Part shown: one piece after another, positions 35,337-42,879 of the stretch
How positions within the stretch are numbered: the stretch's first letter is position 1
Layout: every line of letters begins with the position of its first letter
The notes under the pieces: generated by a model
Database searches by the model: none
Seen by the model: the letters and a program-made list of their open reading frames with translations, nothing else
What the model was told of the DNA's origin: nothing
Assembly (NCBI GenBank): GCA_000161975.1
Contig: GG688422.1
Location: 304,324 to 368,323 of the forward strand
DNA length: 64,000 nucleotides
Reading direction: 5' to 3'
DNA from: Eubacterium saphenum ATCC 49989
GTDB lineage: Bacteria > Bacillota > Clostridia > Peptostreptococcales > Anaerovoracaceae
Program-made: the position numbers and the translations under genes

Positions 35337-35816
35337 CTACTCTGTAACTGTATCGACCCATGTCTTTAGATCACTTTCAGACACGCTTTTTGAAAATACT
35401 TTTCCTTCTTTAAGAACTGCACCCTTACACGATACTTCCAATTCTTTATTTGTATTTCCCATACCGCTTCCTTCTGATGTTGCAACCGGTATGATTGTTT
35501 TCCCTTGAAGGTCATAGCTTTCAAAGAAGGTATTTACGATTGTAGGTGCCACATACCACCATATAGGGAAGGCTACAAAAATCGTATCGTAAGCATCCAT
35601 GTTTTCTACGCTACCTACAACTTCCGGTCTAAATGACTTGTCCTTCATTTCTATACTGCTTCGACTATCTTTGTCTGTCCAGTCAAGATCCGCGCTTGTG
35701 TATTCCATTTTCGGTTTGATCTCATGCAGATCCGCACCAGCTGCGTTTGCAAGCTTTTCAGCTAATTCCTTGGTTACTCCCGTTGCGCTAAAATACGCTA
35801 CCAATATCTTTCCCAT
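35337..35816 (-). CDS. Flavodoxin
   Basis: 159-residue flavodoxin-type FMN protein. The phosphate loop is YFSATGVTKELAEKLA, and the FPIWWYVAPTIVNTFFES segment is the conserved flavodoxin_4 stretch with the isoalloxazine-stacking Trp/Tyr. It should act as a small electron carrier or quinone/thiol reductase partner. ATG 35816 has AAGGAGGAA before it. Only 39 bases separate it from the macrodomain gene upstream, so they are likely co-transcribed. Confidence 0.9.
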   Translation of the reverse strand: MGKILVAYFSATGVTKELAEKLANAAGADLHEIKPKMEYTSADLDWTDKDSRSSIEMKDKSFRPEVVGSVENMDAYDTIFVAFPIWWYVAPTIVNTFFESYDLQGKTIIPVATSEGSGMGNTNKELEVSCKGAVLKEGKVFSKSVSESDLKTWVDTVTE

Positions 35817-35855
35817 AATATTCCTCCTTAACATCCACCTCTATATCCATCTTTT

Positions 35856-36662
35856 TTACCATAATAATTCTTCATAATACTTTTTGTCCTCATCTTTAAA
35901 CACATTGAAAATTATTCTTTCCAATGAATAAGAGTGAGCCTCACACCATTTCCCAACTGTTTTTACGGCAATCTCTGCCGCCCTTTTATTCGGGAAATGA
36001 AACACACCTGTCGATATGCAGCAAAATACTACGCTTTTCAAATTATTTTCCATGCACATATCTAAGGTATTGGTATAACAATCCGCTAAATCCTTTTCTA
36101 AATCAGAAGTAAGCCCCCCGGATACTATGGGCCCCACGATATGAACCACCTTCTTCGCAGGAAGGTTATACCCCTCTGTGAGCATAGGAATCGCTGTAGG
36201 CTGTTCATAATCTCTTCCGTATTTTTCTCTGAGCTTTTCCATCTTTTGATCGCATTCTTCCCTAAGCTGTATTCCCGCAAAGGTGTGAATTTGATTGTCA
36301 ATACACGTATGGAGCGGAATAAAACAGCCGAGCATTTGTGAATTCGCCGCATTGACAATAGCATCTACCTTAAGCCTTGTGATATCTCCTTGCCAAACGG
36401 ATAAATTATCCTTAATTACAGGGATATCCCCCAGGGTCACAATGCCCTTTTCCTCAATGCATCCTCTTAGATATTCATCCTGCACTTTTATGACATCATC
36501 CGGCATTTTCTTAGGCATGCGCACATTCATTAGAGCTCTTAAAATTTTCTGCTTTTCGCTCATATTATTCGGAATTTCTATATTTCCATCTCTACCTGCA
36601 TCAGCTTCAAACTCCTTTAAAAGAAAGTCTAGCCTTTGTTCCTGTAGCTCGTTCGTATTCAT
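35856..36662 (-). CDS. Zinc-macrodomain protein-ADP-ribose hydrolase
   Basis: 268 residues. The macro domain has WQGDITRLKVDAIVNAANS, then the zinc-site block with GCFIPLHTCIDNQIH, typical of Zn-macro enzymes that remove ADP-ribose from proteins. Later HIVGPIV and CCISTGVFHFPNKRAAEIA complete the ADP-ribose pocket. In Firmicutes such genes usually sit with a class M sirtuin, lipoate ligase and GcvH-L; none of these is here, so its modifying partner is missing locally. A 30-codon ORF precedes it by four bases. Confidence 0.9.
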   Translation of the reverse strand: MNTNELQEQRLDFLLKEFEADAGRDGNIEIPNNMSEKQKILRALMNVRMPKKMPDDVIKVQDEYLRGCIEEKGIVTLGDIPVIKDNLSVWQGDITRLKVDAIVNAANSQMLGCFIPLHTCIDNQIHTFAGIQLREECDQKMEKLREKYGRDYEQPTAIPMLTEGYNLPAKKVVHIVGPIVSGGLTSDLEKDLADCYTNTLDMCMENNLKSVVFCCISTGVFHFPNKRAAEIAVKTVGKWCEAHSYSLERIIFNVFKDEDKKYYEELLW

Positions 36663-36666
36663 AATC

Positions 36667-36759
36667 TCACCTTTTGCTTTTGAAAATCAAATACCCTATG
36701 AAGTTTCCAATCAAAGAATGTCCCCCTAAAAACGGTAACATTTTTCTTAATTTATCCAT
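36667..36759 (-). CDS. 30-residue membrane-peptide ORF before the macrodomain gene
   Basis: Reads MDKLRKMLPFLGGHSLIGN, then a short hydrophobic stretch ending IFKSKR. ATG 36759 has AGGTG eight bases upstream, and its end carries the AAAGGTGA ribosome site of the macrodomain gene. It could be a real micropeptide or a leader ORF that couples translation. No family is recognised. Confidence 0.45.
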   Translation of the reverse strand: MDKLRKMLPFLGGHSLIGNFIGYLIFKSKR

Positions 36760-36996
36760 TTTATTTGCACCTATGTAAATTTTAATTTATATTGTAAAAC
36801 ACCCGGAATTTGTAGATTTTCAACATTTTTAGGTGTTAGCCTATTTAATATGAAATTCGCAGAAAGCTGAAGATAAAATGTAAAATTATTACTTCTTTCA
36901 AAAAACTTTGATTTATTCAATTTAACATGGCATTATTAACGATTACAAAAAAATAAACGGTATGGTACCAAATAAAAAGATGAAATTACCTCATTT

Positions 36997-37269
36997 CTAT
37001 TTTTTATTATAAATTTGACATCTATGTCCAACATCGATAAATACTAAAACCAGTTCGCTATCTTGAATTTCTGCAAGAATACGATAGTCTCCTACCCTAT
37101 ATCTCCATTGACCGCTTCTATTTGCTGCAAGTCCTTTCCCTCGCAAACGTGGATTTTCGCAATCGATGAGATTTTTTTCAATCCAAGTCTTAATTACCCT
37201 TTGCGTTTTTTTATCCAGTTTTTTGAATGACTTATCGAATTTATCGGTCGTAACAATCTGATAAATCAT
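36997..37269 (-). CDS. relE: RelE/ParE-family toxin
   Basis: 90 residues, starting MIYQIVTTDKFDKSFKKLDK, with the conserved GQWRYRVGDYRILAEI core and the closing VDVGHRC-like strand (FIDVGHRCQIY). RelE members cleave mRNA on the ribosome; ParE members act on gyrase. The arginines of GQWRYRVGDYR favour RelE. The ATG overlaps the antitoxin stop by four bases. No lesion is visible. Confidence 0.9.
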   Translation of the reverse strand: MIYQIVTTDKFDKSFKKLDKKTQRVIKTWIEKNLIDCENPRLRGKGLAANRSGQWRYRVGDYRILAEIQDSELVLVFIDVGHRCQIYNKK

Positions 37270-37490
37270 AATTCAAGATCTTTCCAAAGTTCATTTATCG
37301 GTCTTGTTTTTAGTTTTCCCGCTTGTTTTTCCGCTTCATACTCTTCAAATATTTTTAAATCATATTCGTCTTCAATTCGCTCAAGCATGGTAGTTCTAAT
37401 AATTTCAGACAATGTACTGTTGTTGTGTTTTGCGTAGGCTTTAAAAATGTTCAGTTCCTTATCAGGAACCCTAAAACTGATTGTAGACAT
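37266..37490 (-). CDS. relB: RelB-type antitoxin
   Basis: 74 residues. The N-terminal ribbon-helix-helix part (MSTISFRVPDKELNIFKAYA) should bind DNA and repress the operon. The acidic C-terminal part (LKIFEEYEAEKQAGKLKTRP) would wrap the toxin. ATG 37490 has AGAGGAG; a longer in-frame start upstream would begin in the promoter and is rejected. Confidence 0.88.
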   Translation of the reverse strand: MSTISFRVPDKELNIFKAYAKHNNSTLSEIIRTTMLERIEDEYDLKIFEEYEAEKQAGKLKTRPINELWKDLEL

Positions 37491-37517
37491 ATTTATCTCC
37501 TCTCTTTTTGTAATACA

Positions 37518-37546
37518 ATCGTAGTACATTTGTTTTAAAAAGTCAA
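37518..37546 (-). promoter_or_regulatory. Promoter of the RelBE pair
   Basis: Minus-strand -35 TTGACT (37541-37546), 17-base spacer, -10 TACGAT (37518-37523), 28 bases before the antitoxin ATG. A loosely palindromic GTACTACGATTGTAT over the -10 could be the antitoxin operator. Confidence 0.6.
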
Positions 37547-37719
37547 GAGCAAACGGTGAAATCGTTGTTTATCTTGTCTAGTATAATCAAACATATGTGC
37601 CGTATACTCATGAAAAAGAAAGATTAATGCCTGCTATAAGCAGATACTGTTGTAAAACATAATATAGTATGATAGTATGGCTGTTGAAAAGCGGAGGTCC
37701 CTACCAACCAGAAGTGGGA

Positions 37720-37757
37720 AAGAAAAAAGATAAAAGAAGTGGAATTCCCCTTCTTTT
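37720..37757 (-). terminator. Strong terminator after the first YjcQ-like cassette
   Basis: AAAAGAAG (37732-37739) and CTTCTTTT (37750-37757) flank the palindrome GGAATTCC, giving a 13-bp stem with only one mismatch at each side of the core. The minus strand continues TTTTATCTTTTTTC. It closes the cassette that begins near 38106. Confidence 0.75.
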
Positions 37758-37783
37758 CAATTTAAAGGATACAATCACCTCAT

Positions 37784-37828
37784 CTATACGCTTCTAAAAA
37801 CTAGTCTAAAGCAATCGTCACGTGGCAT
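37784..37828 (-). pseudogene. Truncated YjcQ-like gene, copy 1
   Basis: Only MPRDDCFRLVFRSV-stop remains. It matches the start of the longer copy at 42341-42502 (PRDDYFRLVFKILSELY) and the N-terminus of YjcQ-family phage proteins. Its ATG overlaps the stop of the 92-residue gene upstream as TAATG, the same join as in the other cassette. The strong terminator follows directly. Confidence 0.65.
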
Positions 37829-38106
37829 TACCTGCCCCCTCTGACAACTATATGTTCGGGAAGTTTTATCTCACCTCTGTACGTCGGATAATTCTCACTG
37901 AGAGGGGGTGGGACATGTTCCTGCCACACTGATAAATCGCTACGGCACATGATTTCGTGTGCCAACTGTTCGTCGCACAAATCTGACGTAGATGCCTCAA
38001 ATTGTTTCCACTCTGTCATATTGCTAACTAACTCATAGGCCTTCTCGGGTTCGCCCCCCAAAAAGAAGTAATCCGTCATTTTTTGAACTGTTTCTTTACT
38101 TAACAT
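37828..38106 (-). CDS. 92-residue hypothetical protein, cassette 1
   Basis: Acidic small protein (MLSKETVQKMTDYFFLGGEP...), no membrane span and no known domain. ATG 38106 has AAGGTGG eight bases before it; an in-frame GTG at 38118 overlaps that site. It is the upstream partner of a truncated YjcQ-like gene and is probably a phage or mobile-element accessory gene. Confidence 0.6.
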   Translation of the reverse strand: MLSKETVQKMTDYFFLGGEPEKAYELVSNMTEWKQFEASTSDLCDEQLAHEIMCRSDLSVWQEHVPPPLSENYPTYRGEIKLPEHIVVRGGR

Positions 38107-38275
38107 GTAGTTATCCACCTTTCAGTAGAGCACCTGCTTGTACTGTTATTTTACTTCTTTCTTTATATATTCTCAATATGAGGAGGTTAGCATCACACCA
38201 CAGTAGTCTTTTGATACCTGTATATTGTACTGCTCATCTCTATATCCTAGGCACTAGTTAACCTTCCGTCTTATA

Positions 38276-38298
38276 AAACTAATCTAAAAGTAGTGCAA
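38276..38298 (-). pseudogene. Possible third YjcQ-like remnant
   Basis: Minus-strand CACTACTTTTAGATTAGTTT resembles the GACTATTTTAGACTAGTGTT start of the other two copies but has a TAG in place of the arginine codon. Only about 20 bases align, so this is tentative. Confidence 0.35.
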
Positions 38299-38303
38299 CT
38301 ATA

Positions 38304-38399
38304 TCAATCCCTCCATCGATTAAGTCCGATACTCCCATCCTTTGCCAGCACAAAATATTGAGAAACATCAAAAATATGATAAGTCTGTTTATTATCCAT
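38304..38399 (-). CDS. 31-residue ORF downstream of the membrane-anchored unknown
   Basis: Reads MDNKQTYHIFDVSQYFVLAK and ends IGLNRWRD. An AAAGGA ribosome site lies in the end of the 236-residue gene upstream. No family recognised; it may be a real small gene or chance. Confidence 0.35.
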   Translation of the reverse strand: MDNKQTYHIFDVSQYFVLAKDGSIGLNRWRD

Positions 38400-38405
38400 G
38401 ATATA

Positions 38406-39116
38406 TCAATCCTTTAGCAATTCGGGTTTATATGAAGTATTTTTTTGACTATATCTAATGCGATGATCCGCCATCTGAAATCCAAATTCAAATTCTTGTA
38501 CGTACTCATTTCCCATAAGGTCTGAATAATTAATTTTAAACTTTATAAAATCAATTATTTCTTCACCATCTGTTAATTCTCCTTTTATTTTAAATGTAAC
38601 TTCTTCTTTTGACATTGCATAATTCTGACTTAAATATTCATTAATACAATACTGCCTTTTAGAAGGCATCTTACTACCAAATATATAATCCCACCTTTTA
38701 GGAGTAACCCCACTATCAAAATATCCTTTCAATCCTTTATCTGGAAATTCTGGAAGCAATTGTATATTTACCGCACTTTCTTTCCCTATATTCATGAAGC
38801 CTACTCCCAAAATCAAACTATTCCCTTCTTGTTTGATTCTATTGTCCTTTAAAACGATGTTAAAATATGGAATAACTGATGCCCTAGTATTCTGCGCGAA
38901 TAATAACCTTTTAATTGATGCATCATTTTGTTTAACTTTATCCTTATAGTTCTCGAATTCTTTTTTCCAATTAGAATACTCTTCATTGCGTTTCTCAACT
39001 TGTTTATAACGCTTACCTTTTATATAATCTTTAATAATTACATATAAAAAAGTCATTATAGAAATTATAATCGCAATCCGATTCGACAATTCTATATTTT
39101 CAAAAAATTTATACAT
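38406..39116 (-). CDS. Membrane-anchored protein with coiled coil, unknown function
   Basis: 236 residues. One N-terminal span (about 12-28, IAIIISIMTFLYVIIKD), then a charged coiled coil (about 33-70, KGKRYKQVEKRNEEYSNW...) and a C-terminal beta-rich domain of about 160 residues with FNIVLKD, LILGVGFMNIGKESAVNI and INYSDLMGNEY. The N-terminal span with a cytosolic globular domain is common among defence effectors and phage proteins, but I recognise no family. It has its own extended -10 promoter and stands in the accessory region beside the HEPN-like gene. Confidence 0.65.
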   Translation of the reverse strand: MYKFFENIELSNRIAIIISIMTFLYVIIKDYIKGKRYKQVEKRNEEYSNWKKEFENYKDKVKQNDASIKRLLFAQNTRASVIPYFNIVLKDNRIKQEGNSLILGVGFMNIGKESAVNIQLLPEFPDKGLKGYFDSGVTPKRWDYIFGSKMPSKRQYCINEYLSQNYAMSKEEVTFKIKGELTDGEEIIDFIKFKINYSDLMGNEYVQEFEFGFQMADHRIRYSQKNTSYKPELLKD

Positions 39117-39477
39117 ACAAATTTCCCTGCCCTATCTTTTTCAAAATTACCCTTACCTCTATACAAACAAACTCTATTATACCACATCTCCATGTCTATT
39201 GCTAAATATTAAAATCATATAATAACGATGTTTCTAATCAGCTTTCCGCTATTTTTATTTTATACAATACCCTAACATCAAACAAATTCTTATTGCCATA
39301 ATTTGCCTTTGACTGCAATCGCGCCTGTAAATTGTCCGCTTTATCTCAAAGAAGTCCACACAATTTAAAGTAAATAACGAGAACAGCGGTAAGATAGACT
39401 CGTTTATTGTAGACACTACACTGTCATATATCGTTTCGCTTTTATGTCAAATATTAGATACATGTTTTTAAAGTTTT
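39117..39477. other. 361-base AT-rich gap between two unknown genes
   Basis: Holds the promoter of the 236-residue gene at its left end. No other ORF with a ribosome site, no RNA gene and no clear repeat were found. Confidence 0.5.
39176..39181 (-). promoter_or_regulatory. Extended -10 promoter of the membrane-anchored unknown
   Basis: Minus-strand TGG-TATAAT, an extended -10, about 60 bases before ATG 39116. The -35 (TAGCAA at 39199-39204, 17-base spacer) is weak, as expected for extended -10 promoters. Confidence 0.5.
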
Positions 39478-40728
39478 TTATAATGAATATAGGCCATTCA
39501 TATCCCAAGGCATAATAATCCACTCTCCATTATCTCGCCATGGTACGGCAATTTCAAATTCTTTTTCATTTTCCTGATAAGCGCAACCAAAAACTAATTT
39601 TGATTCTTTTACTTTGTCATTTTCCTTCCATCTTACCTCTACCGCTACCTTTGATAAAGCACATGCTCTTTCTTCAACATCTATCAATTTAAAAGACATT
39701 AGTTTCTTACTTTCAAAAAACCTCCTACATTCTCCTGCTCTTCTTCCTTCAGATAAAATTTCAAAAAACATTAGTTTTAAATGCTTTGAAAGCTCTCCAT
39801 AATTCTCAGCTTTCCAAGCATTTAGCATATTAATAATAGCCACAATATACGGATATTCCATATACTCTTCTACATTTCCACAAATAGGAATATCTTTTCC
39901 AACACATACGCTTCTTCTTTTCCATGCTTCTATTTCATCCTGAATTTCTTTATTATATTTTATTTGTTTTAGTGCTTCCCCTGTTGATAAAGGATTTATA
40001 GATTTATGATATTCTTTTTTTCTTTGTCCTTCACTATTTTTCATCCTCATCCAGTCTGCAACAGCAAACATCAAAGCTATCAATTTACAAGAAACATATT
40101 CATTCGCATAATTCAAATCGCGACCATGTAAAATTCCATTCCTATACGGCATTTTTATAATCTCAAAATTGGTTTTTTTACGATTTTTATTAAATATTTT
40201 TTTTAATTTTTCTAATCCATCATTGCATCCAACAAGACAATCCCATGCATCAACATTAGTCCCTTCTGCAAAAAAACCTTTGCTCTTTGTAAAATCATTT
40301 ACAGCACCATCAATTATTATCAGTCCTAAAGGAACACTTGAATAATACATTTCATCAAAATGATTTTTAAAAAATACTTGTAGTAAATCGTATCTATATA
40401 AAAATTCTTTTGAACTCTTTTTTATCCAATGTGTAAGACATTTAACATCCGACTTATAATAGTTTATCAAAATTTTTTCCGCACTATCTAATCCATTTCT
40501 TTCAAATTCATCGTTACATTTTTTAATTAATTCCATATTCATACTATCATATGCACACCACCCAGAATCAGAGAATCTGCTATTAAATTTATGTATTTGA
40601 ATTGACATTTCATCTAATCGTTTTTCAACTTCTTTTAGTTGATTCTTTAGATTAGAATTTAAAAATGATGATTCCATAAACTTAATATCAGATTTCAGTT
40701 TATTTATAGAAACAAGATTTTTATCCAA
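39478..40728 (-). CDS. HEPN-like putative defence ribonuclease, unknown family
   Basis: 416 residues. Residues 1-48 are a likely coiled coil. A helical region follows (about 60-240) containing PYRNGILHGRDLNYANE, in which Arg196 and His201 form the RxxxxH motif of HEPN ribonucleases; the context (an aliphatic pair, then HG, then an acidic residue) fits well. Residues about 330-416 are beta-rich (KVAVEVRWKENDKVKESKL), possibly a sensor or NTF2-like domain. Start is TTG 40728 with GGAGGT eight bases upstream; no ATG fits. HEPN proteins often cleave RNA in toxin or abortive-infection systems. Location among restriction and Gabija-like genes supports defence, but the assignment rests on one motif. 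Confidence 0.6.
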   Translation of the reverse strand: MDKNLVSINKLKSDIKFMESSFLNSNLKNQLKEVEKRLDEMSIQIHKFNSRFSDSGWCAYDSMNMELIKKCNDEFERNGLDSAEKILINYYKSDVKCLTHWIKKSSKEFLYRYDLLQVFFKNHFDEMYYSSVPLGLIIIDGAVNDFTKSKGFFAEGTNVDAWDCLVGCNDGLEKLKKIFNKNRKKTNFEIIKMPYRNGILHGRDLNYANEYVSCKLIALMFAVADWMRMKNSEGQRKKEYHKSINPLSTGEALKQIKYNKEIQDEIEAWKRRSVCVGKDIPICGNVEEYMEYPYIVAIINMLNAWKAENYGELSKHLKLMFFEILSEGRRAGECRRFFESKKLMSFKLIDVEERACALSKVAVEVRWKENDKVKESKLVFGCAYQENEKEFEIAVPWRDNGEWIIMPWDMNGLYSL

Positions 40729-41051
40729 AGTTACTTACCTCCAATATTTATATTATTCTTTTCGCAAGTTGATTTATTCACAATTAAACTTATTCAACAA
40801 GAAGCTAAATATTAAAGAATATATAATTCTTTATGAAGACGTCGTTAAATTAAGGACCCCGCCAATATATAGTACACTAAATGCGATTCTTACTGCTATC
40901 ACACAAAATTACACTACAAGTGCAAATAAAGAATTAGTATAATCACACTAACAGATATGGAATCTCATATGCATTTTTTGTTTAAATGATTTGACAAAAC
41001 ACTCACAAAAAAATGATAAATAGTTATTTCTATCGCCTTGCATTGTTTATC
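40729..41051. other. 323-base AT-rich gap upstream of the HEPN-like gene
   Basis: Expected to carry the promoter of the HEPN-like gene, but no convincing -35/-10 pair could be chosen. No ORF or RNA seen. A GTTTATCTT direct repeat lies near 41045-41070, partly inside the next gene. Confidence 0.4.
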
Positions 41052-41864
41052 TTATACATGGTTTATCTTGAATTTTTCTTTCGCTAAGTTTAAACTATGA
41101 TAATTGTTTTTAAGTATATATCTCCCCATTTCAAAAATTACTCCTGAGTAAAAAAGTATATGTTCATTATAATCTAGCTCAATAATACTTTTATCAACTC
41201 TTTTTAAGTAATTCTCTCCATCAAATTCTACTAAATCATAAATTTTCGAATAATCATGCAATTCGTTGACTATAGTATATCCTCGATTTTTTATTTTAGC
41301 AACAAATTGCGAATGATTCCCTCCATGACAAATTATAATATTCATAGGATATAGGTAATGATTTTGTATATTCCAACTATATTCCGCCCCATCAAAAACA
41401 TTGTTTTCATTTATACCCTCTAAAGCACCAATAACTCGTTTACCTTTCCAAGGATTTAATAAAATTGGCAATTGATTAATGTGAATTTTTAAATACTTAT
41501 TATCTACCAGTTCAACTCCTTCCTGATTACAGCATTTTTGTTCATCTTCAATCATTCCACCAAGAGTAATCGAATGAGGACTCTGCGACACTTCGCTTGC
41601 GATTATATTATAAATTTTTTCTATCAACGAATTATTCTGAACTTTTCGGGGTGTCTCCAATGCTTGAACTGCCTCCAAAAAATTCATATACTCCACAATA
41701 GTTGAAATTAAGCCATTGACAACCAGCAATTTGTTGCGACACATATTATTTTTAAAAATTAAATTCATGTATCCTGAAAATCTTTTTTTCTTTTCATGAC
41801 TATCCCCTAACTTATCTATTCTTGCATCCTTGAATCTCTTAATGTTTTCTAAAAAACTAAGCAC
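41052..41864 (-). CDS. DUF6710-like hypothetical protein
   Basis: 270 residues, no membrane span. A central motif IICHGGNHSQFVAKI and LLNPWKGKR resemble DUF6710-type proteins, which are frequent on mobile elements; I am not certain of the family. The start is GTG 41864 with GGAG eight bases upstream. The conserved His and Asn residues (CHGGNHS) could be catalytic or nucleotide-binding. It lies beside the HEPN-like gene and a transposase remnant. Confidence 0.6.
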   Translation of the reverse strand: MLSFLENIKRFKDARIDKLGDSHEKKKRFSGYMNLIFKNNMCRNKLLVVNGLISTIVEYMNFLEAVQALETPRKVQNNSLIEKIYNIIASEVSQSPHSITLGGMIEDEQKCCNQEGVELVDNKYLKIHINQLPILLNPWKGKRVIGALEGINENNVFDGAEYSWNIQNHYLYPMNIIICHGGNHSQFVAKIKNRGYTIVNELHDYSKIYDLVEFDGENYLKRVDKSIIELDYNEHILFYSGVIFEMGRYILKNNYHSLNLAKEKFKINHV

Positions 41865-41900
41865 AACATCATCTCCATTAATCTTTTATACATTTTATCT

Positions 41901-42014
41901 TCATAATGTATACCCGCAAACATAAGATATTACAAACTCAGCGCCATTATCTACTTGAATTGTTTTTATGTAAAAGCCCATCTGTTTTTCTAGTTCCAGA
42001 ACATATTTCTTCAT
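41901..42014 (-). pseudogene. DDE transposase remnant
   Basis: One frame reads MKKYVLELEKQMGFYIKTIQ, then VDNGAEF, the catalytic second-Asp motif of DDE integrase-fold transposases (IS3/IS481 style, usually IQTDNGAEF). Only about 37 residues remain. A separate 46-codon frame starting at 42087 (MSEYRNRRNEISPEIM, AAAGG ribosome site) runs into it, so it probably interrupted another gene. Confidence 0.7.
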
Positions 42015-42154
42015 TAAAATCGTTTTTTTCGCATATTCTCATAATCTCCGGCGATATTTCATTCCTTCTGTTACGATATTCACTCATATCTTACCTTTTC
42101 TATATAGTACTTATAATATAACCCCTCATATGAGGAGTTGCTGCATAGCTTATA

Positions 42155-42286
42155 TTACCCATTACGTTTAATTAACTCTTTCAATACCATTATTGGGAAC
42201 ATTAATATAGCTAATGTAGCTACTGGAAATAAAATTGCCAAAATTATAAGAACCGGAAGTAATACTACCGCTAACACAACTAACAT
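42155..42286 (-). CDS. 43-residue hydrophobic peptide
   Basis: Almost wholly hydrophobic (MLVVLAVVLLPVLIILAILF...) with a basic end (KELIKRNG), so a one- or two-span membrane peptide. ATG 42286 follows AGAGGGG. Function unknown; small membrane toxins and phage holin-like peptides have this form, but nothing more can be said. Confidence 0.45.
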   Translation of the reverse strand: MLVVLAVVLLPVLIILAILFPVATLAILMFPIMVLKELIKRNG

Positions 42287-42340
42287 AACACCCCTCTTTC
42301 TTTATCTTACATTCAACTATTTACACAACTGTAAATGGAA

Positions 42341-42502
42341 TTACACTACTAGATTATACATAATTTCAGCCCGGTAGGCTTGCGGTATCCTAAGCGCCTC
42401 AGCTGTTAACTCAGCGGCACTTATGCGCTCACCGACCTTAAGGGCTGTGTATAACTCGGATAGAATCTTAAACACTAGTCTAAAATAGTCATCACGTGGC
42501 GT
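42341..42502 (-). pseudogene. YjcQ-like gene, copy 2, start codon changed and 3' end lost
   Basis: Reads TPRDDYFRLVFKILSELYTA, then LKVGERISAAEL and IPQAYRAEIMYNLVV-stop. This matches the N-terminal half of YjcQ-family phage proteins (usually near 90-120 residues). The first codon is ACG where copy 1 has ATG, and the reading stops where the C-terminal part should begin. It overlaps the stop of the 73-residue gene in the same way as copy 1. Confidence 0.65.
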
Positions 42503-42723
42503 TACTCAGCCTCAGTCCAACGGTCTAATAGTGCGAAGCCTGCATCTGACGCTTTGTCATAAACATCCCTCTTTCTCCTGCTAACCTCATCAATCCCCAT
42601 CACTATATCCGGGTCTAGGTCGTCAGGAAGTAGTACACCACCGTCTTTACTCAGCCATGCACCCTCCGGCGTTATTGTTTCACCATTCTCGGGTATAGCC
42701 ACCCCTTCATCTGTTACTATCAT
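42502..42723 (-). CDS. 73-residue hypothetical protein, cassette 2
   Basis: Very acidic small protein (MIVTDEGVAIPENGETITPE...), no span. It differs in sequence from the 92-residue protein of cassette 1 but has the same position, just before a YjcQ-like remnant. GAGGGT precedes ATG 42723. It may be a phage structural or accessory gene; no family recognised. Confidence 0.6.
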   Translation of the reverse strand: MIVTDEGVAIPENGETITPEGAWLSKDGGVLLPDDLDPDIVMGIDEVSRRKRDVYDKASDAGFALLDRWTEAE

Positions 42724-42879
42724 TTTGATACCCTCCTCTTATACGTCCATCCGTACATGTTTTACTATCATATGAATTTACAATTATATCAATAGATGAT
42801 CTTCCATTACTTTCTGATAAAAAGAGTTTCTTCTTTACTTCAGTTCTACAATTGTAATATTCATAGAGAATCCCTTACT

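Noticed and set aside
42118..42140. CCTCATATGAGG palindrome.
   Set aside because: Only 12 bases, no U-tract, and close to chance in this AT-rich stretch.
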